Source: Neocallimastix lanati (nom. inval.) (taxonomy: Eukaryota; Neocallimastigomycota; Neocallimastigomycetes; Neocallimastigales; Neocallimastigaceae). From it: DNA of 64,000 bases. The stretch lies in contig JACVTC010000121.1 in assembly GCA_016946835.1 (NCBI GenBank), forward strand, positions 182,501-246,500, read 5' to 3'. The translations under genes and the position numbers were made by a program. The first letter of the stretch is position 1, and each line of letters opens with the position of its first letter. The notes below the pieces were generated by a model. That model worked only from the letters and a program-made list of their open reading frames with translations, ran no database searches and was not told the origin of the DNA. Positions 1-18,680 of the stretch are shown piece by piece.

Positions 1-4802
<4,802 letters not shown>

Positions 4803-5575
4803 TTTTATATAACTAATTAAAGGTATTATTTTATTAGATTTATTTAATATATAAAATGAATTTCCCTTTAATTATTAATATATTTTTTTATATTAACATT
4901 ATAACTATATTAATAATATATTTTAATAGTTGTTTCGAAACTTAATTTGTATTTAATTATTATATATATTTTATTATTATTATTTTTTTATGAAACTATA
5001 CTTTATTCAGTAACAAAATTTTAATAGAGTATAAAGAAAAATTAATTGTTATATTGTAAACTATGAAAGTATATTAACCATTTCAGTAAATTATTTTTTA
5101 TATTGTTAAAATATGCTTTTTATATATATTTTAGAAAAATCTTCTTATTTTTTTTTTTACTTGTTAATTTTAATTTTATTTTATTTTATTTTTTTTTTTT
5201 TTATTTCGTTGTGTTAATTCTAACATATATAAAAATATACATATTTGTATGAAATTTTTATAAATATTAATTATTATAAAAATAAAATTAGATTTTTAAA
5301 AAAATTTTAAAATTTGTGGATAAATAATTAAATAAAAATTAATTATAATTAAATATATTAATAAATTTAAATAATAGCTTTAAATATTTGTAATTTATAT
5401 AATAAAATAAAAAGTTTATTCATTGTTTATTAATTATATAAATTCAAAGATTTTTTTTTTTTAATTGATAAAAATAACTAAAAATTAAACTTTTATTATA
5501 TTAAACTTTTTAATAATTACAAAAAATGAAAGGTTGTAAAGAAATAAAATAAACTTTTAGTAATAATAAATTAAT

Positions 5576-5748
5576 TATTAAATTCATAAAAACATTAATT
5601 TTTAATTTTTTGTAATTTTGTTTTGTATTAATAACAAATTAAAATACAAAAATAATTAAATTCATAAAAACATTAATTTTTAATTATATAAATAATTTTG
5701 TTTTGTAATTTTGTTTTGTATTAATAACAAATTAAAATACAAAAATAT
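5576..5748. repeat. Imperfect tandem duplication, unit about 80-95 bp
   Basis: Two adjacent copies share attaaattcataaaaacatt and a run ending ttaaaatacaaaaata. The second copy carries a short internal insertion. It looks like a recent local duplication. Confidence 0.85.
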
Positions 5749-5766
5749 ATATAATAAGCATAATGT

Positions 5767-5794
5767 TTAACTATATTCAATTGAATATAGTTAA
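5767..5794. other. Perfect 28-bp palindrome
   Basis: Each 14-base arm reads ttaactatattcaa followed directly by its exact reverse complement, with no spacer. It could form a cruciform or bind a symmetric factor. No function can be assigned. Confidence 0.8.
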
Positions 5795-5834
5795 GTATTT
5801 CGTTGATAATTTATAAACTAATGAATATAAGAAA

Positions 5835-5839
<5 letters not shown>

Positions 5840-5894
<55 letters not shown>
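5840..5894. repeat. Poly-A tract, 55 bp
   Basis: Uninterrupted A55 homopolymer in the intergenic region, 46 bp downstream of the palindrome. Confidence 0.95.
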
Positions 5895-5896
<2 letters not shown>

Positions 5897-6704
5897 GGAT
5901 TTGATTATGATTTTAAACCAATGAAATATTTTTTCTTACAAATATAATATTATATAATTCAAACTTGTTATTTTTTCTCTTTTTACTTCTTATATAGAAA
6001 TTTTTTTATATATTATATTATACATTTATATATTAAGACAAAGATAAAGTATTAATAAAATAATTGCATTTATTAAAAATATTTAAAATTTAATATTTTT
6101 TATTATTTAAAAATATTTTTTTAAATAATAAAAAATAACTAATTAACTAACCAAATATTTATATATAAACTATAAAAATAGATAAATAGATGGATAAACG
6201 TATAAAAAATTATAAATAAATAAATAAATAAATAAATATTAAGTATATAAATAAATAAATGATTATTATATTAAAAAATATAATTAAAGTTTCAGTATAT
6301 TTATAACCCAATTTTAGATATAAAGTTTTTAAATAATATATAAAAAAATTTTTTTTTATTTTAATTATTATTTATAATTTTTGAATATATTCATAATATA
6401 TAAAATTTATAATGTAGGTATATTAGAAGTTTTTAATTCAAAATTTTAAATCAAAAAAAAAAAAAGACAGAGTTTTTTCAATAATATCTATCGATAATTA
6501 CATTTATTTTGTTAATTTTATATAATAAAAATTATATTAAATAATAATAGTTTTTAAGGATATAGATTTGAAGAAATATTTAAAAAAATAATAAAAATAC
6601 AAATTATATATTATTAATAAACATTTCAGTTTCATTTTATATTGTCTTTTCAACTTTTCCTTTTTTTTTTATTAATTTTTTTTTTATCTTAAAAAAGATT
6701 AGTT

Positions 6705-7406
6705 ATGGATAAATCAAAAAACAAGACTTTAATAGCACATGTTACTCATTCATATATTCCTATCCGTTCAGGAAAAATAGTTAAAAAAAAATTGACATCT
6801 CCACCTTCAATATCAGCAAAAAGAGTACAAAAACATTTTCAAAGTTTCTTCCAAGATCAATTACAACAAGCTTGTGAAAAAGGAAATTTTATAGAAGGTA
6901 AAAAAAAATAAATAAATTAATGAATAAAATAATGAATAAAATTACTTTATTAAATAATTGAAAACTTTATTAAAAATAAAGGTGGATTAATTATTTATTA
7001 AACATTATATATATGCTTTACCATAATTTAATAATTATTTATTGAATCTTTATTAAATTAGTAAATTTTATTATCAATAATAAATTTACAAAAAAAGTAG
7101 CAAATTATTAAATTATATATAAATTGAGAAATTTTCCATATAAAATTTTAAATTTCTTTTAATATGAATATAGTATATAATTAAAAAAAAAATAGTAATA
7201 TGGAATAATTACAATTAATAAAATATAATATAATATATATTTTTTTTGTTTGCTTGTTTGTTTTTATTATATGAAAATAATAAATAAATAGTATAGAAAA
7301 GTTATTATTTTATATTAAATAGTAATTTTAATATTTAATTAGAAAAGTTATTATCATACATGAAATTTTTATTAATTAATTTTTTTTTTTAATTTTTTTT
7401 TTTTTT

Positions 7407-7447
<41 letters not shown>

Positions 7448-8533
7448 ATTAATTACAGTAAAACGTTTGCTTGAACGTTATAGAATATCACCAAATTTTA
7501 AAGATTCAAAAGGTCGTACTCCATTACACTTTGCTTGCAGTTCAGGTAAAGAAACATTAATAAATTAAATTAATGTGATTTAATTTAAATTAATAAAAAT
7601 TTTTATGACTCTAGGTTATGAAAAAGTTGCAGAATTATTAGTTCATGCAGGAGCAAACGTAAATGCAATTGATTTGAATCATAATACACCACTTCATCTT
7701 TCAGTTATATCAAATAATTATTCTTGTGTTGCCTTATTATTAAAAGCAGGTAAGAATGAATAATTTATAATATTTAAACATTATTATATATATAAAGCTA
7801 TTTTAATATTTATAATATTTTATTTTCTACTTAAATTTATAATAAATATATATATACATTAGGAGCTAATGCTCATGCGAAAGATAAATCTAATAAAACC
7901 CCATTAGATATAGCATTAGCAAGAATACAATTTTTAATTCAAAATATAAGTAGTTTAGAAAATGCGGGTACAATAATTCCAGAAATTCAAGAAGTAATAA
8001 AATTACTTAAATATTACATTCAAATTCCAAGAAATTTAGTAAGATCACAAAGTGATTCCTTTTCTTTCTTTAAATTTCCAAAAAATGTATATTCAAATTT
8101 GTCTTATTCAAATTTAACAAAATTACCAACTTCTCCAACGCCAACATTAATTGAAGTTAATAATGGTAATGGAAGTATTAGTAATAATGACTCTATTCCA
8201 ATAGTAAACAGTAATATAATTGATGATATTTATAAAAATAATAATATAAAAGTATCGACAGTTATGCCACCTTCTTCCACTTCATCATCATCATCATCAT
8301 CAATGATGATCATTAATTCTCCTGTTGTTACAAATGATAAAATATTACAAAATCATGCTCTTCAACAAGCCATAACTCCAAGAAATGAATCAAAAGTTGA
8401 CGATTTAGAGGAAATTTGCTATCGACTTTCACAATTAAATAATGATATAACAAAAGACAATTCTTTAGCAGAGCCATCATCAAATTCAAATCTTGAAGAG
8501 TTAAGAAATTTATTAAATAATATAAAAATATAG
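6705..8533 (+). CDS. Ankyrin-repeat protein, ANKRD54-like
   Basis: Four exons (6705-6897, 7459-7545, 7615-7749, 7863-8533) join in phase to give about 297 residues. The N-terminal 60 residues are basic. Next comes a helical lead-in (QLQQACEKGNFIEGVKRLLERY) and then ankyrin repeats with GRTPLHFACSSG, NTPLHLSVISNNYSCVALLL and a TPLDIAL core. A helix EIQEVIKLLKYYIQ follows the last repeat, as in animal ANKRD54, where the equivalent helix also follows a PLxLA repeat. The C-terminal 140 residues are Ser/Asn-rich and probably disordered. Introns fall at glycines near repeat boundaries, all phase 1. Human ANKRD54 shuttles between nucleus and cytoplasm and binds Src-family kinases; whether this protein does so is unknown. 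The ankyrin assignment is firm; orthology to ANKRD54 is an inference. Confidence 0.85.
7373..7443. repeat. Poly-T plus (TTA)n in ankyrin gene intron 1
   Basis: T-rich tract running into a short (ATT)n array a few bases upstream of the exon 2 acceptor. It may double as an extended polypyrimidine tract. Confidence 0.8.
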
Positions 8534-9357
8534 ACATTGATAATAAGTTTAAATTATATATAAAAAAATATATTATATAGATTAATAATACCACTAGTTA
8601 ACAAAAAATAAAAAATATATATATATTATTTTATTTTTTTATTTTATTTTATTTTAAATTATTTTATTTTATTTTATTTTATTTATTAAATGTCAAAATT
8701 AGTTATTGTGAAACTTAATTATTATCTTTTTTATTTAAATTTTGGATTATTCAAGCATTTATTTAATATAAATGTATATATTAAATGTTTTTATACAAGG
8801 CCATAAATAAATAATTTTTACTTATTTTTAACATTTATATATTTATATATATATAAATATATTTTTCAAGAGATACAAAAGTTTACATATATAATCTAAA
8901 TAATCAAAAAATATTGTAGTAGTAAATTTATTTAAATTAATTATTAAATTAATTATTATTCACCTGTTTAATAATAATAATAATAATTAAAAGATTTAAA
9001 AAAAAATAATAATTATAATTAATAATTACGAAAGATTTAAAATGAAATAATAAAAAATAGAAATGAAAAAATTAATAAATAGTAAACGTATTAGGTTTAA
9101 AATAAAATATATATCACATATTATTAAAAATACAAACTTTTTAATTTAAACAAATAAAATAATATATTATAAAAATTTTAAATATTTATTTATTATATTG
9201 TATGCATTAATAAGCGATAATAATACTCTTTCTTTCTTTCTTTTTTTTTTTTTATGTAATAATTTAAAATGATCATAAATAATCTTTTATCATAAAATTT
9301 CATTTTTAATACTAAATCAATTAAAAATTTCAAATTATATTTTCTGCTAATTATTTT

Positions 9358-9531
<174 letters not shown>

Positions 9532-9890
9532 TGAAAAATAAATTGAAATTGGTTTAAAAGGTGGATTCTTTCAAAAATTGATAATAAAGATGAATATGAA
9601 ATTGTTTTGAAGTTAATAATGAATAATAGAAATTTATTAAAACGATTTTGGATATTGTCAATAATAATATATCATAATTATTATATTATTAAATTTTATT
9701 TAAAATTTATTACTTAATAATGTATATAGTTGAGGGAAACTAGGTTTATTAAATATTTTCATTTTTAAACAAAAAATTTTTATTAATATTTATTAAATAA
9801 TAAATTATATATAAAAGATTTATTAAAGAGAAAAGAAATAATTTTTTTTTTTTATTTATTTATCTCTAAATAAATAAAAGTGTCCAATTA

Positions 9891-9892
<2 letters not shown>

Positions 9893-9947
<55 letters not shown>

Positions 9948-9968
9948 AAGAGAATTGAATTATAATTG

Positions 9969-10006
<38 letters not shown>
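9893..10006. repeat. Two adjacent poly-A tracts (A53 and A38)
   Basis: Runs at 9893-9945 and 9969-10006 are separated by a 23-bp spacer. Together they look like a duplicated tract. They lie about 180 bp left of the gypsy remnant. Confidence 0.9.
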
Positions 10007-10010
<4 letters not shown>

Positions 10011-10186
10011 AAATAATTCTTAGTAAAAACTTATTTTTTCATTGACAATTTATACTAAAATTTCAATTTTGGACGAGAAAATATTTTTATTTTTTAATTA
10101 TTATTATTATTACTACTTTTGGAAAGTATTGTCAATATATTAAAATTATTATTAATAAAAATAAATTAATTATTTCTAAGAGAAGG

Positions 10187-10335
10187 TGTTAGAAGGAATT
10201 TTATTTAGGTAAAATAAAATTTTCCTGCTTTAATTTTTCAATAAATCTGTTTATTATTGATTTTAATGATTAAAGTATTTATTAAAAATTTTTGTGAATT
10301 ATTGTAAATGTATCCTAACGTATTGATAAGATCCC
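10187..10335 (-). repeat. Candidate left LTR remnant of gypsy element
   Basis: Begins tgttagaagg and aligns over about 150 bp, with scattered mismatches and small gaps, to 12590-12745 in the same orientation. The best-preserved block ends ttaatgattaaag in both copies. Confidence 0.5.
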
Positions 10336-11300
10336 TTCCTAAGACAAATTCCAGACATCTAAACGAATTTCTCAATTCATTTAAACGTGTACAATGTCCG
10401 AGAACTTAGTTTAGTGGAAGTACCAATTTAAAAGTAACCTGAAAAAGAATTTAAATAGGACGAAAGGGTCCAATACGTCGAGAAGTGAACTTCTTATCTG
10501 TTTAAGCCAAAAGAAATTTCATATTTTAAAAGAAGGTCCAGAAAAACGTTGTTTGTCGGCTTAGTCATTATATATAACTTTATGCTTATTAATAATGTTA
10601 TTTATTTTATTGAAATGTAAAGTCCAATCTAGAGCAGTAAATTCTGCATGATTAGAAGCATGATTAAAACTAAAATTGGGATCAAAGTCAAAGTTAAGAG
10701 AATGCTATAAACAATTTAAAAGGGACTCCTATATTGTATAATTAACTGAGTTATTAACAACAAATCCAACTAATAAGATCATAATTTCAGTTCTTCAGAA
10801 GTAATGCATCTTAGTGTTTGAGTGATAACACCTTTAAGACGCTCAACTTGATGTTGATAAGGGTTAGAGTAAATGAAATCTGTTAAAAGACTCATAAGTT
10901 TTTTCCAAAAGTGTAAAGTAAATTGGATTTCTAGGTAAGATATAATAGAAAGAGGAAATTCACTTAAAGAAAAAATATCCTTTAAAAAGATATTAACAAC
11001 GTCTTCAACAAAGGTAGATCTAGATATGGAATTAAGTGAATCACTTTACTGAATTGATCCACAACATTGATAATTGTTTGAAAAATCGGAAGAGTCAGTC
11101 ATAAAATCAATGTTAAATAAATAGAATCCTCTTTGATAGAACGGATAAGACATTTTTTGACAAAGTTATCAACATCTTCATGTAAATTTCTCCAATATTC
11201 GTATCTAGAAATTAATTCTTCAGTCTTCTTGGTTTCAAAGATCAGATGTAGCATTTGAGTGGTAGCATATCTATGTTCTTTGAGCAAATAGATTCTATTA
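10320..11300 (-). pseudogene. Gypsy integrase remnant
   Basis: Reading down the minus strand, a zinc-binding segment (LISRYEYWRNLHEDVDNFVKKC) is followed by IDFMTD at the catalytic core. Then come a frameshifted DQFSKVIHLIP, FLKDIF...LSIIS and FTLHFWKKLMSLL. Next is NPYQHQVERLKGVITQTLRC, matching the usual HPQTDGQTERLN region. Last is a C-terminal portion with NHASNHAEF and a degraded GPF. Several frame changes and in-frame stops show it is inactive. The match to Ty3/gypsy integrases is clear from these motifs in order. Confidence 0.8.
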
Positions 11301-11462
11301 TTGAAATAAAGAACATTGTTAGTAATTAAATAATTTTTAAATTTTCTATAGATAATTTCTTTTATAGCAACATCTTTGTCTTCATTATTAGAAATATTAT
11401 TAAAAGAAATTTTAAAACTTTAACTAACGGAGAAGTTTAAGACTGTGGTTATGAAAGTACAA

Positions 11463-11468
<6 letters not shown>

Positions 11469-11519
<51 letters not shown>
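11469..11519. repeat. Poly-A tract, about 51 bp
   Basis: Homopolymer inside the gypsy remnant, between the integrase and RNase H fragments. It probably arose after the element died. Confidence 0.9.
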
Positions 11520-11523
<4 letters not shown>

Positions 11524-12079
11524 CATAGGTAAGGATATAAAAAACTTTCTTTTATTTTATTTTATTTTTATTATTATATATTTTTTTGTTATTATTTTAT
11601 TATTACTTGATAGTAATAATTACTACTCTTTTTACTAAGAGATTTATGTATTATTTATTTTCTTTAAAATTTCTAAAATTAATTATTTAAAAATTAAAAG
11701 ATTTTTACAGAATTATTGAATTTATTTTATATCAATAATTCATTTTTCTATTTATTTTTATATAATAATATACATAGATTTTTACTAAAACTTGGTTATT
11801 TTATGTTAAATAAAATTCTCTTTTATAATTAATAAAATTAGTAAAATTACTTTTGGAATAAAATCGTATGATAATTAATTATTTTAAATTTTATAATAAT
11901 GTATAATTTTTAAAATGATTTTGTAAAATAAAAGTACTACATTATTTTAATTTTTAATATATTTAATGAAGTCTAATCAGTGACATCAAGTACTATACTC
12001 CAATTATTAATCAATTAACTAGTAGGTTTCATTACAATTACTATTAATAAAGTAATCTTTACTATCTATCGTAGCAAAT

Positions 12080-12590
12080 TTTTCATTCACAAATTCAAAA
12101 GCAACTCTTCTTCTTCCTTTGAAGTTAACTTAGATACTAATACTACAAAATCATTTCCCTTCCTCATTCTCTATAATACATTAGCTAGCGCATTTTTCTT
12201 ATCCATTTAATAATGGATTTCAGCATCTAGGGTAATAGTAATTAAATACCATTTTTCTTGTCTAGTATTATTAGGTTCTTTATTCTTATAGAAACTCATG
12301 AAAGACATACAATCTGATATAACTAAAGTTTTATTATGGTTTCCTATTATATAAGATTTCCATCTTGTAATGAGATATATAAGTGCAGCACCTTCTAAGT
12401 CAGTAATACCATAATTTCTTTCAGCCTTTCTTAAACTTTTACTTATATAATGAATTAGTTATTCCTTTATGACTTTCAAATCTTCCTGGAATAATACTTC
12501 TTCAATACTATCATAGGAAGCATCAGTTCTAATTATAAACTTTTCATTAAAACTTGGATTTTTTAAAATTGGTGAATTATTTTTAAGAAA
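12080..12590 (-). pseudogene. Gypsy RNase H remnant
   Basis: Minus-strand translation gives SPILKNPSFNEKFIIRTDAS, then ISKSLRKAERNYGITDLEGAAL, ISDCMSFMSFY, KEPNNTRQEKWYL and KKNALANVL. These match in order the TDAS, E.NY...E..AL, ITD and NALADALSR signatures of Ty3-type RNase H. There are at least three in-frame stops. The catalytic TDAS aspartate and the LEGAA glutamate remain. It starts directly at the right-hand direct repeat, with no reverse transcriptase upstream. Confidence 0.8.
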
Positions 12591-12745
12591 AAGTACTGAA
12601 AGGAGTTTTACTTAAATAAAATAAATTTTTTCTGTTTTAATTTTTCTTTAAAATTTGTTTATTATTAATTTTAATGATTAAAGTTAATAATGAAAAATTT
12701 TAAATTATTGATAAATATAACATACTTATTGATAATATACAACAT
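12590..12745 (-). repeat. Candidate right LTR remnant of gypsy element
   Basis: Direct-repeat partner of 10187-10335. In the minus orientation this would be the 5' LTR. Confidence 0.5.
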
Positions 12746-13029
12746 TGTTATAATAATAATAATAATAATAAATAAATAAATAAATAGGGAAATAAATAGA
12801 CAAACAATAAATAAATAGATAAATAATAAATATATAAATATAAATAATAATAATAGAATATTAATTATATAAAAATAGTTCAAATTTTATTCATCTTGCA
12901 ATATATATAACTTTTCATTCAATAATATTATTCAAATTTATAATATATATTAAATATCTAATAATATATATAATTAGCTAAATTGAAATATAAAATAAAA
13001 TTAAAAGAAATATTTATGAAAAGCAAAAT

Positions 13030-13296
13030 ATGAAAATAATTCTTTCTTTGTTTTATAAATTTTATATTAATTCATATTTTCTTAATTATAAAAAAATAAT
13101 GAAAACTATGATAGGCATAGTTCATTTTGATAAGGAACTATTTATGAATTATCATCAAAAGAATGATGTCCTTTTTTTAATAAAATTATTAATGAAATTA
13201 ATGAGTAGTGGTATTAATCAATCTAAACTTTATAACTTATCAAGCAAAATAAATAATGGTTCAACTAATTCAATTATGGAAAATGTTAAAAGATAA
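13030..13296 (+). CDS. Doubtful small ORF, 88 residues
   Basis: Open frame from ATG to TAA with a moderately protein-like second half (MIGIVHFDKELFMNYHQKND, then MKLMSSGINQSK). Nothing in it is recognised. No spliced continuation is obvious, and it lies between a dead retrotransposon and POLD3, so it could be a fragment of an old gene or chance. Confidence 0.2.
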   Translation: MKIILSLFYKFYINSYFLNYKKIMKTMIGIVHFDKELFMNYHQKNDVLFLIKLLMKLMSSGINQSKLYNLSSKINNGSTNSIMENVKR

Positions 13297-13500
13297 TTTA
13301 AAATAAATGATGAGATGAATAAAACCTGTATATAGTTAAAAGAAATCAAGTATAGCAAACATTGTCGATTCCTAAATAAAAATTGAAAAATTGATCAAAA
13401 TCATATAAATAAAAATTAATTTATTATTAATAATATATATATAGAAATAATAATAACATAAATAATATAATATATATATATTTATATTAAATTCAATATT

Positions 13501-13591
<91 letters not shown>
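13501..13591. repeat. (TTTA)n microsatellite, about 90 bp
   Basis: Perfect TTTA array about 200 bp upstream of the POLD3 start codon. Confidence 0.95.
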
Positions 13592-13788
13592 TAAGTAAAT
13601 AAATAAATTAATATAATATTATAATATCATATAATATAAATATTAAAATTTATTAATAAGATTTTAAAAAAATAATTTAAAATTTAAGATAACTTTTATT
13701 GGTAACTATCTAAATTGGTGAAAAAAAAAAATTTTTTTTTTATTCATATACTTTTTAATTTTGATATTATTTAAAAGTTTATAGAAAA

Positions 13789-16720
<2,932 letters not shown>

Positions 16721-17040
16721 AAGAAAAAAAAAATATTATTAATAATAAATGATACTCAGAAACAAAACAATAATATAAATATATTCTTTCGTATCTATTT
16801 TATATAAATGTATAATTTTTTACATGAAATTTATGATAATCGATATATGCTGTTATGCTGTATATTAATATGCAACATATGCATGATAATTTTATATATG
16901 ATGCAATATGATATAAATCATACATAATCGTTAATTAATAAATATTACTCAAATAATTAAAATAATTTAAATCCTTTATTTATTTATTTATTTATTTATT
17001 TATTATTATTATATTTCAAAATTATAATTAATAGATTAAA

Positions 17041-17086
<46 letters not shown>

Positions 17087-17111
17087 ATCTCTTAAAATAT
17101 ACACATATATG

Positions 17112-17142
<31 letters not shown>

Positions 17143-17378
17143 TATTATTATTATTTTATTTTATTTTTAGTTAAAGATCTAATATACATCACTGGATTTT
17201 ATTTTTAATAATAATAATAATATTATTATATTAATAATAAAAACAATTATACAAATTGTAATTAATAGATTAAAAATAATTAAAAAAATTTTAATATGTT
17301 GAAATCGTTGGTATATTTTTTTTTTTATTTTATTTTATTTTATTTTCAGTTTCATTTATTTAATTCATCTAATAATTA
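16721..17378. other. Convergent intergenic region between POLD3 and the DUF726 gene
   Basis: Holds the 3' ends of two convergent genes, a short (TTTA)n (about 16976-17003), a poly-A (about 17046-17084), a poly-T (about 17111-17140) and short ATTTT repeats. Nothing codes. Facing A and T tracts would suit poly-adenylation signals of either gene. Confidence 0.7.
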
Positions 17379-18649
17379 TTAATTTTCATGTTGTTGGTTG
17401 TCATTTGGTAAGTTAACAACTAATTTTGGCATAGTACTTTTAATTTCAACAGGTGTAATTACGGGTTCATCTGTATTATTATTATTCATGAAGTTGTCTT
17501 GACTATCACTTGGTGTTGTCTTTACTACTAATTTTGGTAATGTAGTGGTAATTTCTTTTGGTTTACAAAATTCTTCAACTTCTCTTCTTAATCTTTCTCT
17601 TTCTAAAGCCTCTTCCCTTTCAATTTCTAATAATTCTTCTTCTGGAGTCATTGGATAACTTTTTCTTTCTGGTGATGGTGATTGAGATTGTGTTGGTGAA
17701 AATGATTTAAACCAATTACCAAACATCTTAAAACCAGATTCACTTGATGTACTTTTCGATTTTTGATGATTTGCCATTTCCATTTCAATTTTTTCATTTT
17801 CTTTTTCCATTCGTTCTTTTGCTTCTTCGATTTTAATACCTTCTTCTCTACTTAATCTTTCCTTTTCATCACTTTCTTCTTCAGTTTCGAAAGTATCACT
17901 TGTAACAATAAACCCAAACTTCTTTAAAATTAATGGAATCTTTCTTCTATATTCCAAATGACCATTTACAATTTCATCTAAACAAATATTTTCAATACGA
18001 TCCACTGGAATTGGAGATAAACCTGCAACAGTATTGAAACTACCACTACTAGCTCTATATAAGAAACCAAGAACCCAATCATGAGTAATATAACCATTTA
18101 CAAATCTACCACTAACAACAGAACAGCACTGTTCCCAATCTCTAACGGATTCCATTACTGGTGTACCAATGATATATACATCTTCAATAATACCATACAT
18201 ATTCTTTTCAGCTAACTCTCTAAGACAATAGTAAATAACTCTAGCTCCAAGAGAATAACCAATCAGTGTAACTGGTCTATTTTCTTGATAATTTCCAATT
18301 AAGGTATCAGCTAAAACCTATACATTTAAATAAATAATTATTAAAAAATTATTTTAATAAATATTATATATTTTCTATTAATATATATTTGTATATAATT
18401 GTTTCACAATTTAACAAAAAAAAAAAAAAAAAACTTACTAAACCAGTTTTTTGAGCTTTACTTAAACCAATTCCCCATGGATTATCTACAGTATAGTTTA
18501 ATTTCATCATCCAAATTGGTAAAGACATAGCAGCAATAACTGGAAGAATAGTTGCACCTAAAAGCTGCTTCATACCAATACCAAATAACTATTATTTATA
18601 TATTACATATATATAATTTTAAAATTTAACAATAAAATACAAAGAAAAC

Positions 18650-18680
<31 letters not shown>

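Larger units (their letters stand above)
4803..6704. other. Intergenic region between divergent RasGEF and ankyrin genes
   Basis: No gene is visible. It holds the upstream regions of two divergently transcribed genes, an imperfect tandem duplication (about 5576-5748), a perfect palindrome (5767-5794) and an A55 run (5840-5894). The rest is near-random A and T. Confidence 0.8.
10187..12745 (-). mobile_element. Degenerate Ty3/gypsy LTR retrotransposon
   Basis: On the minus strand the order is RNase H (about 12590-12080) followed by integrase (about 11300-10320), the Ty3/gypsy gene order. Both are broken by stops and frameshifts. Short direct repeats at about 10187-10335 and 12590-12745 (shared core ttaatgattaaag) bracket the remnant and may be decayed LTRs. 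The RNase H begins immediately inside the right-hand repeat, so gag, protease and reverse transcriptase are missing. A poly-A tract (11469-11519) and AT-rich filler separate RNase H from integrase. The region is visibly less AT-rich than its surroundings. The element is dead; the LTR assignment is tentative. Confidence 0.8.
12746..13788. other. Intergenic region with a doubtful ORF and (TTTA)n array
   Basis: Contains short (AAT)/(AAAT) runs, an 88-codon open frame at 13030-13296 described separately, and a (TTTA)n array at 13501-13591. It includes the upstream region of POLD3. Confidence 0.7.

Noticed and set aside
10187-12745. Intact retrotransposon ORF near 11099-11287
   Set aside because: The only long open piece is the integrase zinc-binding segment. 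Stops and frameshifts break the rest, so it is annotated as a pseudogene.
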